Origin: Lactiplantibacillus herbarum
GTDB taxonomy: Bacteria; Bacillota; Bacilli; Lactobacillales; Lactobacillaceae
Direction: 5' to 3'
Assembly (NCBI RefSeq): GCF_001039045.1
Contig: NZ_LFEE01000019.1
Coordinates: 1-58,935, forward strand
Length of the DNA stretch: 58,935 bases
The notes under the pieces were generated by a model. That model was not told the origin of the DNA, did no database searches, and saw only the letters and a list, made by a program, of their open reading frames with translations. The position numbers and the translations under genes were made by a program. Positions 29,127 to 37,007 of the stretch are shown piece by piece; position 1 is the stretch's first letter; each line of letters starts with the position of its first letter.

Positions 29127-30941
29127 TTAGCTAACATCTTTAACAAAAACAATTCTCATTTGAAATCCAGCTCGAAAAACTTGTTCCATAGTTTGAGCAA
29201 TTTGTATTTGACTTAATATTGAAAGCTGATGAACTGAGGTTAGAATCCCTTGATTAATTAACACACATACAAACTCAAATTTTTTATTTTCAAGTGCCCC
29301 TTGCTTTAACTCTGCAGGAACAGCTAATCCTTTGACTTTATGCTTAGACTCTTCTTCAAAATTTGTATTAATAAATTCATAAAGCCCAGAATCACTATTT
29401 TGCAACAAACTCATAGAAGTCAGTAATTGACCCAAACAATGACTTAAATTTCCACCATTTTTTCCACGTTTAACATGTACTACTTCAAAATGGTCATCCC
29501 CATAACATGTCATTAAATCACAAGGTTCAATATTGCCAGTAGCAATCCCCAAGGTTCCCGCATACTTTTCTCTCAATGAAAATCTTTTACTCGGATCATC
29601 TAATAATATTAGATTCTTCTTCATTTTAAGATTATGCTTCAACATTCTTTTATTATAGGTGTTTTCTGCTTTTTGAGGATCAATCTTATCTTCTTGACTA
29701 AAATCAAGAAAATCAGTCTCATTTATACCCACCTTCACTAAATTAATATATCGATCTATTTTTTGAATCGCTGTAACTGGCACTTCATACCATTTACCTT
29801 CAAAAAGAAATATTCGATTATTTATTGAACTATTTGAATATAGAAGTAATTGATACAATGAATGCACATGTGGCCCTAAATCAATCTTTATAGACTTAAG
29901 TTTATTAAATAATTTATTCCTGTCTAAAGTTGAATTATATTTGATTTGATAATCAACAAAAGCAGAAATTATCTCTGACCCAACAATTTCATTAATATTG
30001 GAAAATTTAAAATTTTTCAAACCCTTAACTACAAATGTATACTCATCCCTGTCCTCATAATCAAAATTATCAATTACATCAATATCATTTAAGTCAACGT
30101 ACTTTTTTTCCATCCTCGCCTTACATAATTTCACAAATTCAGTAATGACGGGATTGTCAGCAACTGTGTAACGGTCATTTGCTAACGATTTCAGACCATC
30201 TATTCCCAGTTGATCCTTCTGATTAGGATCCAAATAAATCTTTACAAAATTAGCTAATGCACTTAATTGAGTACCAATACTTTTAAAACCACTATAAAAA
30301 GCCAGCTCTTTAAAACCTCCTATTTTTATTTCTGTTGCTCCATGTTTATATAATGTTTCAATTTTTTTTAGAATACTCTGTAATGAATTGTTGTTTACTA
30401 AATCGATAGGAATGGCCCTCGATCCAGCAGATTTAGATGAAATATTAACTGGTGAATTTCTAAGCACTGTTGAATTAGAGGCAGAAATAAAATTTTTCAA
30501 ACCCACTGCTCTATATATTTTTTCTCCAAAGTCAGGTTCGAAAAGACTCATTTGGATTGGTGTAGTTCCTCTTCCAAACGATAATCCTAAAGTTACTTTT
30601 TTTAATTTTTTATCAGCTTTAACTTTAAATGTGTAGATAACAAAGAATGACTGTGTGCCCCCAGCATTAGGTACTAATGCATCTTCAGAAAATGCATTCA
30701 GATTATTCGTCCAATTAGGTGTAGTCTGATTTTGAGAATATTCAATGATAAAACCACTCACCGGCTTATATCCTGATTTTATTCCTTTCAATAAATTTGA
30801 ATTTAATTTTCTCTCCTTTATTTCTCCCATAGGCGGTGTTTCTCCTAAAAAGTCTGATTTCAAAAAAGACTTATAATCAGCAACATCAATTTCCATATCT
30901 TGTTTTAATAAATACGCAGAAACTTTTGATGGCACAAACAA
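29127..30941 (-). CDS. DUF6119/TIGR04141-type sporadically distributed protein of unknown function
   Basis: This 604-residue protein has the layout of the sporadic TIGR04141/DUF6119 family: an N-terminal SAYLLKQDM strand, a segment where FGRGTTP precedes FEPDFGEKIYRAVG, and a C-terminal half with IEPCDLMTCYGDDHFEVVHVKRG followed by LSHCLGQLLTSM. The DL...HVKR arrangement is reminiscent of a PD-(D/E)XK nuclease core with His in the Glu place; this is inference. Base composition is much more AT-rich than the flanking genes and codon use favours A/T third positions, suggesting horizontal gain. It is alone between rbgA and the ctp terminator. The TTG start at 30941 has GGAGGGGG seven bases upstream; a GTG two codons later is possible. 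No signal peptide or membrane helix is seen. Confidence 0.7.
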   Translation of the reverse strand: MFVPSKVSAYLLKQDMEIDVADYKSFLKSDFLGETPPMGEIKERKLNSNLLKGIKSGYKPVSGFIIEYSQNQTTPNWTNNLNAFSEDALVPNAGGTQSFFVIYTFKVKADKKLKKVTLGLSFGRGTTPIQMSLFEPDFGEKIYRAVGLKNFISASNSTVLRNSPVNISSKSAGSRAIPIDLVNNNSLQSILKKIETLYKHGATEIKIGGFKELAFYSGFKSIGTQLSALANFVKIYLDPNQKDQLGIDGLKSLANDRYTVADNPVITEFVKLCKARMEKKYVDLNDIDVIDNFDYEDRDEYTFVVKGLKNFKFSNINEIVGSEIISAFVDYQIKYNSTLDRNKLFNKLKSIKIDLGPHVHSLYQLLLYSNSSINNRIFLFEGKWYEVPVTAIQKIDRYINLVKVGINETDFLDFSQEDKIDPQKAENTYNKRMLKHNLKMKKNLILLDDPSKRFSLREKYAGTLGIATGNIEPCDLMTCYGDDHFEVVHVKRGKNGGNLSHCLGQLLTSMSLLQNSDSGLYEFINTNFEEESKHKVKGLAVPAELKQGALENKKFEFVCVLINQGILTSVHQLSILSQIQIAQTMEQVFRAGFQMRIVFVKDVS

Positions 30942-30979
30942 ATTTCCCCCTCCAATACCTAGTTAATCTTATCTTATAA

Positions 30980-31020
30980 AAAATTATAATTGAATAAGTA
31001 TAAAATTCAATTATAATTTT
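30980..31020. promoter_or_regulatory. Perfect 16-bp palindrome holding mirror-image promoters upstream of the DUF6119-type gene
   Basis: Arms AAAATTATAATTGAAT (30980-30995) and ATTCAATTATAATTTT (31005-31020) flank a 9-bp spacer. On the minus strand TTGAAT (31005-31010), a 16-bp spacer and TATAAT (30983-30988) form a strong sigma-A promoter for the DUF6119-type gene. By symmetry the plus strand carries the same promoter. A repressor bound to the palindrome would cover both. Confidence 0.7.
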
Positions 31021-31058
31021 CGATTGATAATTAAATTATCTCCTAATAATCATGAGAT

Positions 31059-31093
31059 AAAAGGCATCCAACCAAGTCGGTTAGATGCCTTTT
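31059..31093 (-). terminator. Terminator of ctp
   Basis: AAAAGGCATC and GATGCCTTTT form a stem extended by AACC/GGTT, followed on the minus strand by TTTTATC. It lies just after the ctp stop. Confidence 0.88.
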
Positions 31094-31101
31094 ATTCAAT
31101 C

Positions 31102-32580
31102 TTAGTTCGTTTGTTCGATCAATTTCATCGCCGCGTCATAGGCCCGATCGTTGTCACTGATCTTATTTGCTAATTCGGTTTCGATCTTAGCTAAGGTCTG
31201 CTTATCAACCTTACCCGTGGCCGTCAACTTAGCGTGTTGTTGATAGGCTTTAACGGCTGAAGTGGTTGAATCACCAAAGTAGCCGTTGACCGTTCCCTTG
31301 AAATACCCCAAGGCTTGCAAGTACTTCTGGAACGTCTTGACATTATCATTAACTTTGTCAGCTTGAAGATCGCTGAGCTTGCTAATCAGTGTCAAACTAG
31401 CGTAACTTGGTTCGTCAGCTTTAACATCAGGAGTTAAGCCCTTCTTGTTGATCCAAGTGCCATCTGGCGTTAACCATTTAGCAACCGTGATCTTCATTTC
31501 AGTCTTATCCTTGAACGAAGTGACCGTCTGGACAGTCCCTTTACCATACGATTTAGACCCAACCAGTTTAACACCAGCTGATTGTTTCAAGGCCGCTGAG
31601 AAGATTTCTGCCGCTGAAGCACTCCCGCCATCGATCAAGACCGTTGTTGGCTTAGTTTCCTTGAAACCACCATCATACTTACTTGAAGCGGTGTACTTTT
31701 CAGTCGAACCATCACGAGCTTGTACCTGCATGATCGTCTTACCGTCCTTCAAGAAGATTGAAGCCATTTTAAGTGCCGCTGTCATCAGACCACCAGGATT
31801 ACCCCGCATGTCAATGACAAGCTTCTTAGCACCCTTCTTGTCCAAGGCTTTCAAAGCTGTCTTGAATTCTTTAGCTGTATTGGTTGAGAAAGTTGAAACG
31901 GTAATATAACCGATCTTCTTACTGCCGCCAACCATCTTGTAATCAACGGTCGTTACTGGAATCTTGGCCCGCTTCAAGCTGACCGTAAACGTCTCACCAC
32001 TGCGTTCGATTTCCAGTTTAACGGTCGTGCCAACTTTACCGCGCATCATGTTAACGGCTTGCGTCAAAGTCTTACCGGCAACCGACTTACCATTGACTGA
32101 CTTAATCACGTCTTTAGGCTTAAGGCCGGCTTTTTTTGCTGGTGTCCCAGCAATTGGCGAGATGATTTGAATATAGTTACCCGATTTTTGAACTTGAGCA
32201 CCGATACCAGAGAATGAACTGTCGATCGTATCGTTCAAGCTTTCGGTCTCACTCTTATCCATATACTCAGAGAACTTATCACCTAACGAATTGACCATCC
32301 CGTTGATGGCACCATTCGCTAATTTATTCGCATTAACTGGTTCGTAGTAATTTTGACTGATTGTTTCGTAGACCGACTCGATCTTACTCATCGCACTACT
32401 GGTCTGCTTCATCTGACTGATCTGGGCGTTAACCGCACGGCCGATGAACCAGTACGTGCCACCAACCCCGATTCCCAGGGCGACGACAATCGAAATAATA
32501 TAAGTCCATAACCCAACTTGACGCTTAGGTCGTGGCGTTTTCTTCACATCAGGCTTAACCTGTTTGGGTTCCTCTGGCAT
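31102..32580 (-). CDS. ctpA: C-terminal processing peptidase, S41 family, with PDZ and peptidoglycan-binding domains
   Basis: The 492-residue protein has a basic cytoplasmic N-terminus, one membrane helix (about 24-46), a PDZ domain (about 120-195), an S41 protease domain and a C-terminal peptidoglycan-binding domain (FQKYLQALGYFKGTVNGYFG). The catalytic serine is in GGSASAAEIFSAALKQ and the lysine in GSKSYGKGTVQ, as in CtpA/CtpB. It would act outside the membrane, anchored near the wall. It is last in a minus-strand run with yozE, ypmS and an SGNH hydrolase, and is followed by a terminator. Confidence 0.94.
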   Translation of the reverse strand: MPEEPKQVKPDVKKTPRPKRQVGLWTYIISIVVALGIGVGGTYWFIGRAVNAQISQMKQTSSAMSKIESVYETISQNYYEPVNANKLANGAINGMVNSLGDKFSEYMDKSETESLNDTIDSSFSGIGAQVQKSGNYIQIISPIAGTPAKKAGLKPKDVIKSVNGKSVAGKTLTQAVNMMRGKVGTTVKLEIERSGETFTVSLKRAKIPVTTVDYKMVGGSKKIGYITVSTFSTNTAKEFKTALKALDKKGAKKLVIDMRGNPGGLMTAALKMASIFLKDGKTIMQVQARDGSTEKYTASSKYDGGFKETKPTTVLIDGGSASAAEIFSAALKQSAGVKLVGSKSYGKGTVQTVTSFKDKTEMKITVAKWLTPDGTWINKKGLTPDVKADEPSYASLTLISKLSDLQADKVNDNVKTFQKYLQALGYFKGTVNGYFGDSTTSAVKAYQQHAKLTATGKVDKQTLAKIETELANKISDNDRAYDAAMKLIEQTN

Positions 32581-32608
32581 GCCGAACTTCCTCTTTCCTA
32601 CTTATAAT

Positions 32609-32830
32609 TTAAGCTTCACTAGCTAGATAAGCTTGCCATGCATCGTCAAAGATCGTCATGGTTGGTAAGTAACCGGCGTTTAATTCCAAATACTGCGATA
32701 GATCATGAAAATCCTTATCCTGTTTAGGAAATGATTGATCTAAAAACGCGTTATTGGCAAATTCAGCAACGGCATCGGTACTATTTGGATTACGCTGCGT
32801 CATCAGATACTCGTAAAACGTTTTGTGCAT
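32609..32830 (-). CDS. YozE family protein (UPF0346)
   Basis: The 73-residue product MHKTFYEYLMTQRNP... matches YozE/UPF0346: FYEYLM, QSFPKQDKDFHDLSQYLELN and FDDAWQAYL. The ATG at 32830 is chosen because AGGGGTG lies about six bases upstream, whereas the frame extends to 32872 without a better site. The fold is SAM-like and the function is unknown. It lies between ypmS and ctp with short gaps, so it is likely co-transcribed. A more diverged relative sits at 9.5 kb. Confidence 0.9.
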   Translation of the reverse strand: MHKTFYEYLMTQRNPNSTDAVAEFANNAFLDQSFPKQDKDFHDLSQYLELNAGYLPTMTIFDDAWQAYLASEA

Positions 32831-32840
32831 GAATTCACCC

Positions 32841-33485
32841 CTAATCGCTGACCTTTGGAATGTGCATTTCAAACTTCAACAGATCATTCTTCAAGTCTAC
32901 CTTATCAACACTGTAACGAACATCATTCTTACCTACGATCTTGTTCAAATAGAGGCTGATGGTCTTCTTATTCGCATCCAGCTTAACCCATTTAGGCGTT
33001 TTGTAATTATTATTAATATAGTTAATAACAAAACTGATTGGTAAGGACATCGTTCCGACAGATAAGTTAGTGGCCTTCAATGAAATATTACCGTCGTCAA
33101 TCACGCTTGGTTGCATCGTGATTACGAAGGAAACATTCTGCCCTAATACTTGGGTCGTTCCTAGGAGGTAAGCACCCGTTTTGCGAACGACGAACCGGTA
33201 TTTAAGATCCTGACCCTTTTGTAAGTCATTCAAATAATAGTTCGCTAGCGCATTCAACTGGTTACGGTCCATTGTAATCGGCACACTGGCCGCTGACGTA
33301 TTACTGGTCTTCGTGATCGTGGTCGATTCACTAGGTGACCGCAAGACTTGGGTTCCCATATAGACCCCGGTACCCACAATAAGTGCAATCAATACGATTG
33401 CGACCCATTTCCAAATATTAATTGCACCAGTTAAGCGGGGTTTCTTAGGCGTGGTTGGTTGCTTAGTTCGCTTTGCTTCACGCAT
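32841..33485 (-). CDS. ypmS: YpmS family membrane-anchored protein (DUF2140)
   Basis: This 214-residue protein has a basic N-terminal tail of about 25 residues, one transmembrane helix (about 27-49) and an extracytoplasmic domain with LNALANYYLNDLQ and LPISFVINYINNNYKTPKWV, characteristic of YpmS/DUF2140. Its biochemical role is unknown. It follows the SGNH hydrolase by 12 bp, repeating the ypmR-ypmS pairing known from Bacillus, and is followed at 10 bp by yozE. The pairing suggests a joint role at the cell surface. Confidence 0.88.
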   Translation of the reverse strand: MREAKRTKQPTTPKKPRLTGAINIWKWVAIVLIALIVGTGVYMGTQVLRSPSESTTITKTSNTSAASVPITMDRNQLNALANYYLNDLQKGQDLKYRFVVRKTGAYLLGTTQVLGQNVSFVITMQPSVIDDGNISLKATNLSVGTMSLPISFVINYINNNYKTPKWVKLDANKKTISLYLNKIVGKNDVRYSVDKVDLKNDLLKFEMHIPKVSD

Positions 33486-33497
33486 CAGAACACTTCC

Positions 33498-34448
33498 TTA
33501 TTTCTTAATTAACCATGTGATATGTGCCATCATGGCTTTGTATAATTTGCTTGTAAAGATATGGTAACCCGTTTTATTCGGGTGGAAATTATCTTCAGTC
33601 GAAATCAGATCATTGGTCTTGTTCTCAGTTGCCAATGCATTGGTAATCGCCTTAGAATTCGTCAAACTAGTCAAGGTCGTATCACTCGCAGCTTGTTTAA
33701 GCTTCTTGATCTGACTAGCCGTCTTATACTGACCATGTGACATCGTCCAGTTAATATCCATAAAGTACGCGTCTTTATACTGACCAACCGTCGTCTGTGT
33801 CTGGTCATTCCACTGACTGACATAATCAGTAATCGCCGTCACATTTGGAAAATTAACGTAGATTGGATTATAGATACTGAATACGAACATCGGTGCGGAT
33901 GGATTCAAACTGCGTAATTTATCGAACAGTTTAGTTAATTTAGTAGCATAGGTCGTTTGAGCTTTCGCAACCGTCGCATTATTCTTAGCCGTGTTGCTAG
34001 AGGTTAACGACCCTTCCAGCGTTTGGAGTAAATCATTACCACCAACCGTGACGGTCAAGACATCCGCATTCTTAATCTCATTTTGTAAGTCCTTAGACTT
34101 CTCAATTCGAGCTAGAATTTGATCACTACGATCACCGGATTTACCCGCATTAGTCGTTGAAACTTTCAGGTTTTGCTTGCTAGTCAAAGTCTGCTTGATC
34201 TGACCAACATAGCCACCTTCACTCTTATCACCGATACCTTCAGTCAGAGAATCCCCGACTGCGACTAAACTGATCTTCGTCTTGTGTTGGGTCTTTTTAC
34301 TACTGGTCTTTTTGGCCGTTTTCGTTGTGGTTGTCTGTGTCGTCGTAGTGCTCTGCGGGTGTAGTAAATACTTAACCCCGAAGTAAGCCGCGCCGGCCAC
34401 CACAGCCACCACTAAAATCACTTTGATGGCCTCTTTTACTTTAGACAT
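33498..34448 (-). CDS. SGNH/GDSL-type esterase/lipase (YpmR-like), membrane-anchored
   Basis: The roughly 316-residue protein has an N-terminal hydrophobic segment (about 8-28), a Thr/Lys-rich linker and an SGNH hydrolase domain. The blocks are present: GDSLTEG with the nucleophilic Ser, a Gly in the NAGKSGDRS block, GGND and a late DNFHPN with the catalytic Asp/His. The extracellular substrate is not known. The ATG at 34448 is preferred because GGAAAG lies nine bases upstream; an ATG at 34457 abuts that site. It is first of a run with ypmS, yozE and ctp, which suggests cell-envelope maintenance. Confidence 0.9.
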   Translation of the reverse strand: MSKVKEAIKVILVVAVVAGAAYFGVKYLLHPQSTTTTQTTTTKTAKKTSSKKTQHKTKISLVAVGDSLTEGIGDKSEGGYVGQIKQTLTSKQNLKVSTTNAGKSGDRSDQILARIEKSKDLQNEIKNADVLTVTVGGNDLLQTLEGSLTSSNTAKNNATVAKAQTTYATKLTKLFDKLRSLNPSAPMFVFSIYNPIYVNFPNVTAITDYVSQWNDQTQTTVGQYKDAYFMDINWTMSHGQYKTASQIKKLKQAASDTTLTSLTNSKAITNALATENKTNDLISTEDNFHPNKTGYHIFTSKLYKAMMAHITWLIKK

Positions 34449-34506
34449 TGGCACCATCTTTCCTGTTAAAATACCGAGCTACAATCGTTAGCGTATTAAC
34501 CATGAA

Positions 34507-34540
34507 AGCCAAATGATTGAAAAACCCCAATCATTTGGCT
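34507..34540 (-). terminator. Perfect hairpin downstream of degV, probable terminator with a weak T run
   Basis: AGCCAAATGATTG and CAATCATTTGGCT form a 13-bp perfect stem with an 8-base loop, 50 bp after the degV stop. Only TTT follows on the minus strand, so termination may be partial. Confidence 0.55.
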
Positions 34541-34589
34541 CCCTAAAATCATTCAATCACTAGCTATTATTTAACTATTGTTCGTTGGT

Positions 34590-35441
34590 CTAAGCGGGCG
34601 TCTGCGTGTGGTATTCCACTGCAAAGGCGCCGGGTCCACCGTGCGTTGCAATAATTGGAACGGTTGGTTGGACACTAACCTTCAAGCTTGGTAACGCTGC
34701 TTGTAAACGCGCTTTATACTCTTCGACCCGTTCGGTAGCCCCAACGTGTGAAATGGCAACTTCAACCACATTAGGTGTGGCGATAATGTCTTCCAAGACC
34801 TTGTCGAAGAACTTGTTAATGGCTTTAACCCCACGGCCCTTCATCTTGACATCAAGACTACCATCGTCAACTTCCAACGCAATCTTGACGTTCAACAAGG
34901 TACTGATAGCACCAGTCAAACGACTGATCCGACCACCAGCAACCAAGTTATTTAAAGTCATCACACCCATGAACAGTTTGGTATGTGCTTGAGTTGCGTG
35001 CACTTGATCAATCACGGCTTGCTTGTCCGCACCGCTCTGAGCTAGCTTAGCAGCCATAACAACTTGAAAAGCCATTGCCCGATCAGTTGTACGGGCATCA
35101 ATCACCGTTACATCAGTCTTCGTAATCGAAGCGGCTTGTTCAGCAGTGTGAACCGTTCCTGAAATTGCTTCTAACATGTTGATACAAACCACACTAGAAC
35201 CATCCGCCCCGAGCTTGTCGAAGGTTTCAATAAAAGTTCCTAGTGCCGGTTGGCTCGTTTTTGGTAACGACTTAGCCGTTGCCATCTTCTCGATAAACTC
35301 ATCACGAGTGATGGTTTCATCTTCTACATAAATCGTGCCATCAATCATGACAGTCAACGGAATCACGGTAATATCGTATTGTTTGACCTCATCCTCCGTT
35401 AAATTTGCCGAAGAATCGGTCACAATCTTGATTTTCGTCAT
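34590..35441 (-). CDS. DegV family fatty-acid-binding protein
   Basis: The 283-residue protein begins IKIVTDSSANL and has VIDARTTDRAMAFQV, VAGGRISRLTGAISTLLNVK and a late THGGPGAFAV, the signature blocks of DegV proteins. These bind fatty acids, and FakB-type members present them to the FakA kinase for acyl-phosphate formation. No fakA is visible here, so which branch it belongs to cannot be told. It lies 105 bp downstream of dfrA on the same strand and may have its own promoter. Confidence 0.93.
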   Translation of the reverse strand: MTKIKIVTDSSANLTEDEVKQYDITVIPLTVMIDGTIYVEDETITRDEFIEKMATAKSLPKTSQPALGTFIETFDKLGADGSSVVCINMLEAISGTVHTAEQAASITKTDVTVIDARTTDRAMAFQVVMAAKLAQSGADKQAVIDQVHATQAHTKLFMGVMTLNNLVAGGRISRLTGAISTLLNVKIALEVDDGSLDVKMKGRGVKAINKFFDKVLEDIIATPNVVEVAISHVGATERVEEYKARLQAALPSLKVSVQPTVPIIATHGGPGAFAVEYHTQTPA

Positions 35442-35546
35442 ACTTTGCCACGCTTTCTTATGCTTGTAACGTTTAAGTAACCGTTACAATAAATTAATGC
35501 TTTCAGTATAGCAGAAATCTCACTCAGTTTCACGGTTACAGCCGAA

Positions 35547-36035
35547 TTAACGGCGTTTAAAATCGTCAAACGCGAATGGATAACTATTTTTTTCGTCAAC
35601 CACGCCATCTTGATGCGCAACCAGTTGCCACTGGTCGTAATCAATATTAGGCATCCATGTATCGCCAGTAAAGGTATGTGCAATCCGCGTCCGGTATAAA
35701 AGATCCGCAAATGGTAACACGGCTTCAAAAACCACCGCGCCACCAATGACAAAAATCAAGTCATCCGGATGTTGCGCGTTTAACGCCTGCAGTGCTTTTA
35801 AATCATGCAATTGTTTAACTTCCTCAGGTAACGATAAGTCCTGTCGTGACAAGACCCAATTCGTTCGCCGCGGTAATGGCCGTTTGAAACCTGCAAAGGT
35901 CTTGCGCCCCATTACCACGTCGTGTCCAGTCGTCAGTGTCTTAAAGCGGTGCATATCGGCTGGTAGGTGCCACGGTAACTGTCCCTGATTGCCAATTAAC
36001 CCATTAACATCTTCGGCCCAAATCAATGCAATCAT
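35547..36035 (-). CDS. dfrA: Dihydrofolate reductase
   Basis: This 162-residue enzyme regenerates tetrahydrofolate using NADPH. The blocks MIALIWAEDVNGLIG, LPWHLPADMHRFK (with the substrate-binding Asp), VMGRKTF and IFVIGGAVVFE are all typical. The ATG at 36035 follows TTTAGGAGGCCG; upstream in-frame codons to 36107 overlap thyA and lack a ribosome-binding site. It starts 10 bp after thyA, the standard thyA-dfrA pair in which the reductase recycles the dihydrofolate made by thymidylate synthase. Confidence 0.96.
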   Translation of the reverse strand: MIALIWAEDVNGLIGNQGQLPWHLPADMHRFKTLTTGHDVVMGRKTFAGFKRPLPRRTNWVLSRQDLSLPEEVKQLHDLKALQALNAQHPDDLIFVIGGAVVFEAVLPFADLLYRTRIAHTFTGDTWMPNIDYDQWQLVAHQDGVVDEKNSYPFAFDDFKRR

Positions 36036-36045
36036 CAGCGGCCTC

Positions 36046-36995
36046 CTAAATAGCGACCGGCGCTTTAATTGCCGGTGCGGGATCGTAACCGACCAGTTTA
36101 ATGTCACTCATCTGGTAGTCGAAGATACTGTCATGCGCACCGCTGAGTTCCAATTGTGGTGCCTCTTTGGGTTGTCGTTCTAATTGCAGTTTAACTTGCT
36201 CGAGATGATTTTTATAGATATGAGCATCACCCAACGTATGCACAAATTCGCCAACTTGTAAGCCAGTTTCCTTTGCAATCAAATGTGTCAGCAAGGCATA
36301 ACTCGCAATGTTAAACGGCACGCCTAGGAAGACATCTCCCGAACGCTGGTATAACTGACAAGAAAGTTTACCATCCGCCACGTAGAACTGGAACAGCGTG
36401 TGACAAGGTGGTAACGCCATACTAGGAACATCCTCTGGGTTCCACGCAGAAACGATCAGGCGGCGTGAATCCGGATTTTTTTTGATCATCTCGATCACGT
36501 TTGCATCTGATCAATCGTTTCGCCATTACGGGTCTGCCAATGACGCCACTGTGCCCCGTAAACATCACCGAGATTACCAAACTTAGCGGCAAATGCGTCA
36601 TCATTTAAAATCTGGTCATCAAACGACTTCATCTGTTCCTGATAGACGGGTGCAAAGTCCGCATCATCCAAACGGCGGTGTTCAAAGTTCGTCATATCTG
36701 GCCCCGTGTATTCGGCACTCGTTACCCAATTCTTAAAAGCCCATTCGTCCCAAATGTGATTACGGTGCTTCAATAGGTACTGAATATTGGTATCGCCATG
36801 CAAGAACCAGAGCAACTCGCTCTTGATTAAGCCAAATGGCACTTTTTTAGTTGTCAGTAATGGAAATCCCTTTGAGAGGTCAAAACGCATCTGATAACCA
36901 AAAACACTGTAAGTACCCGTACCCGTACGATCATCTTTGTAAGTCCCGTGATCTAAAATCGTGCGAACTAATTGTAAATAGCTATCTTCTAACAT
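36046..36995 (-). pseudogene. thyA: Thymidylate synthase split by a single-base frameshift
   Basis: ThyA makes dTMP from dUMP. The first frame (36995 down to 36495, 166 residues) carries the N-terminal half, with [23 protein letters not shown] and [13 protein letters not shown]. It ends in GETIDQMQT. The second frame (to 36046) carries [20 protein letters not shown], the active-site Cys in [25 protein letters not shown] and LGDAHIY. The CAAACG at about 36498-36504 would restore QMQNVIEM as CAAAACG, yielding 316 residues, the length of the classical Lactobacillus casei enzyme. Without repair the nucleophile is separated from the N-terminal half, so the strain would need thymidine or the sequence contains an indel error. 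It follows the ABC-F gene by 12 bp and precedes dfrA. Confidence 0.92.
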
Positions 36996-37007
36996 TTCGT
37001 CATCCTT

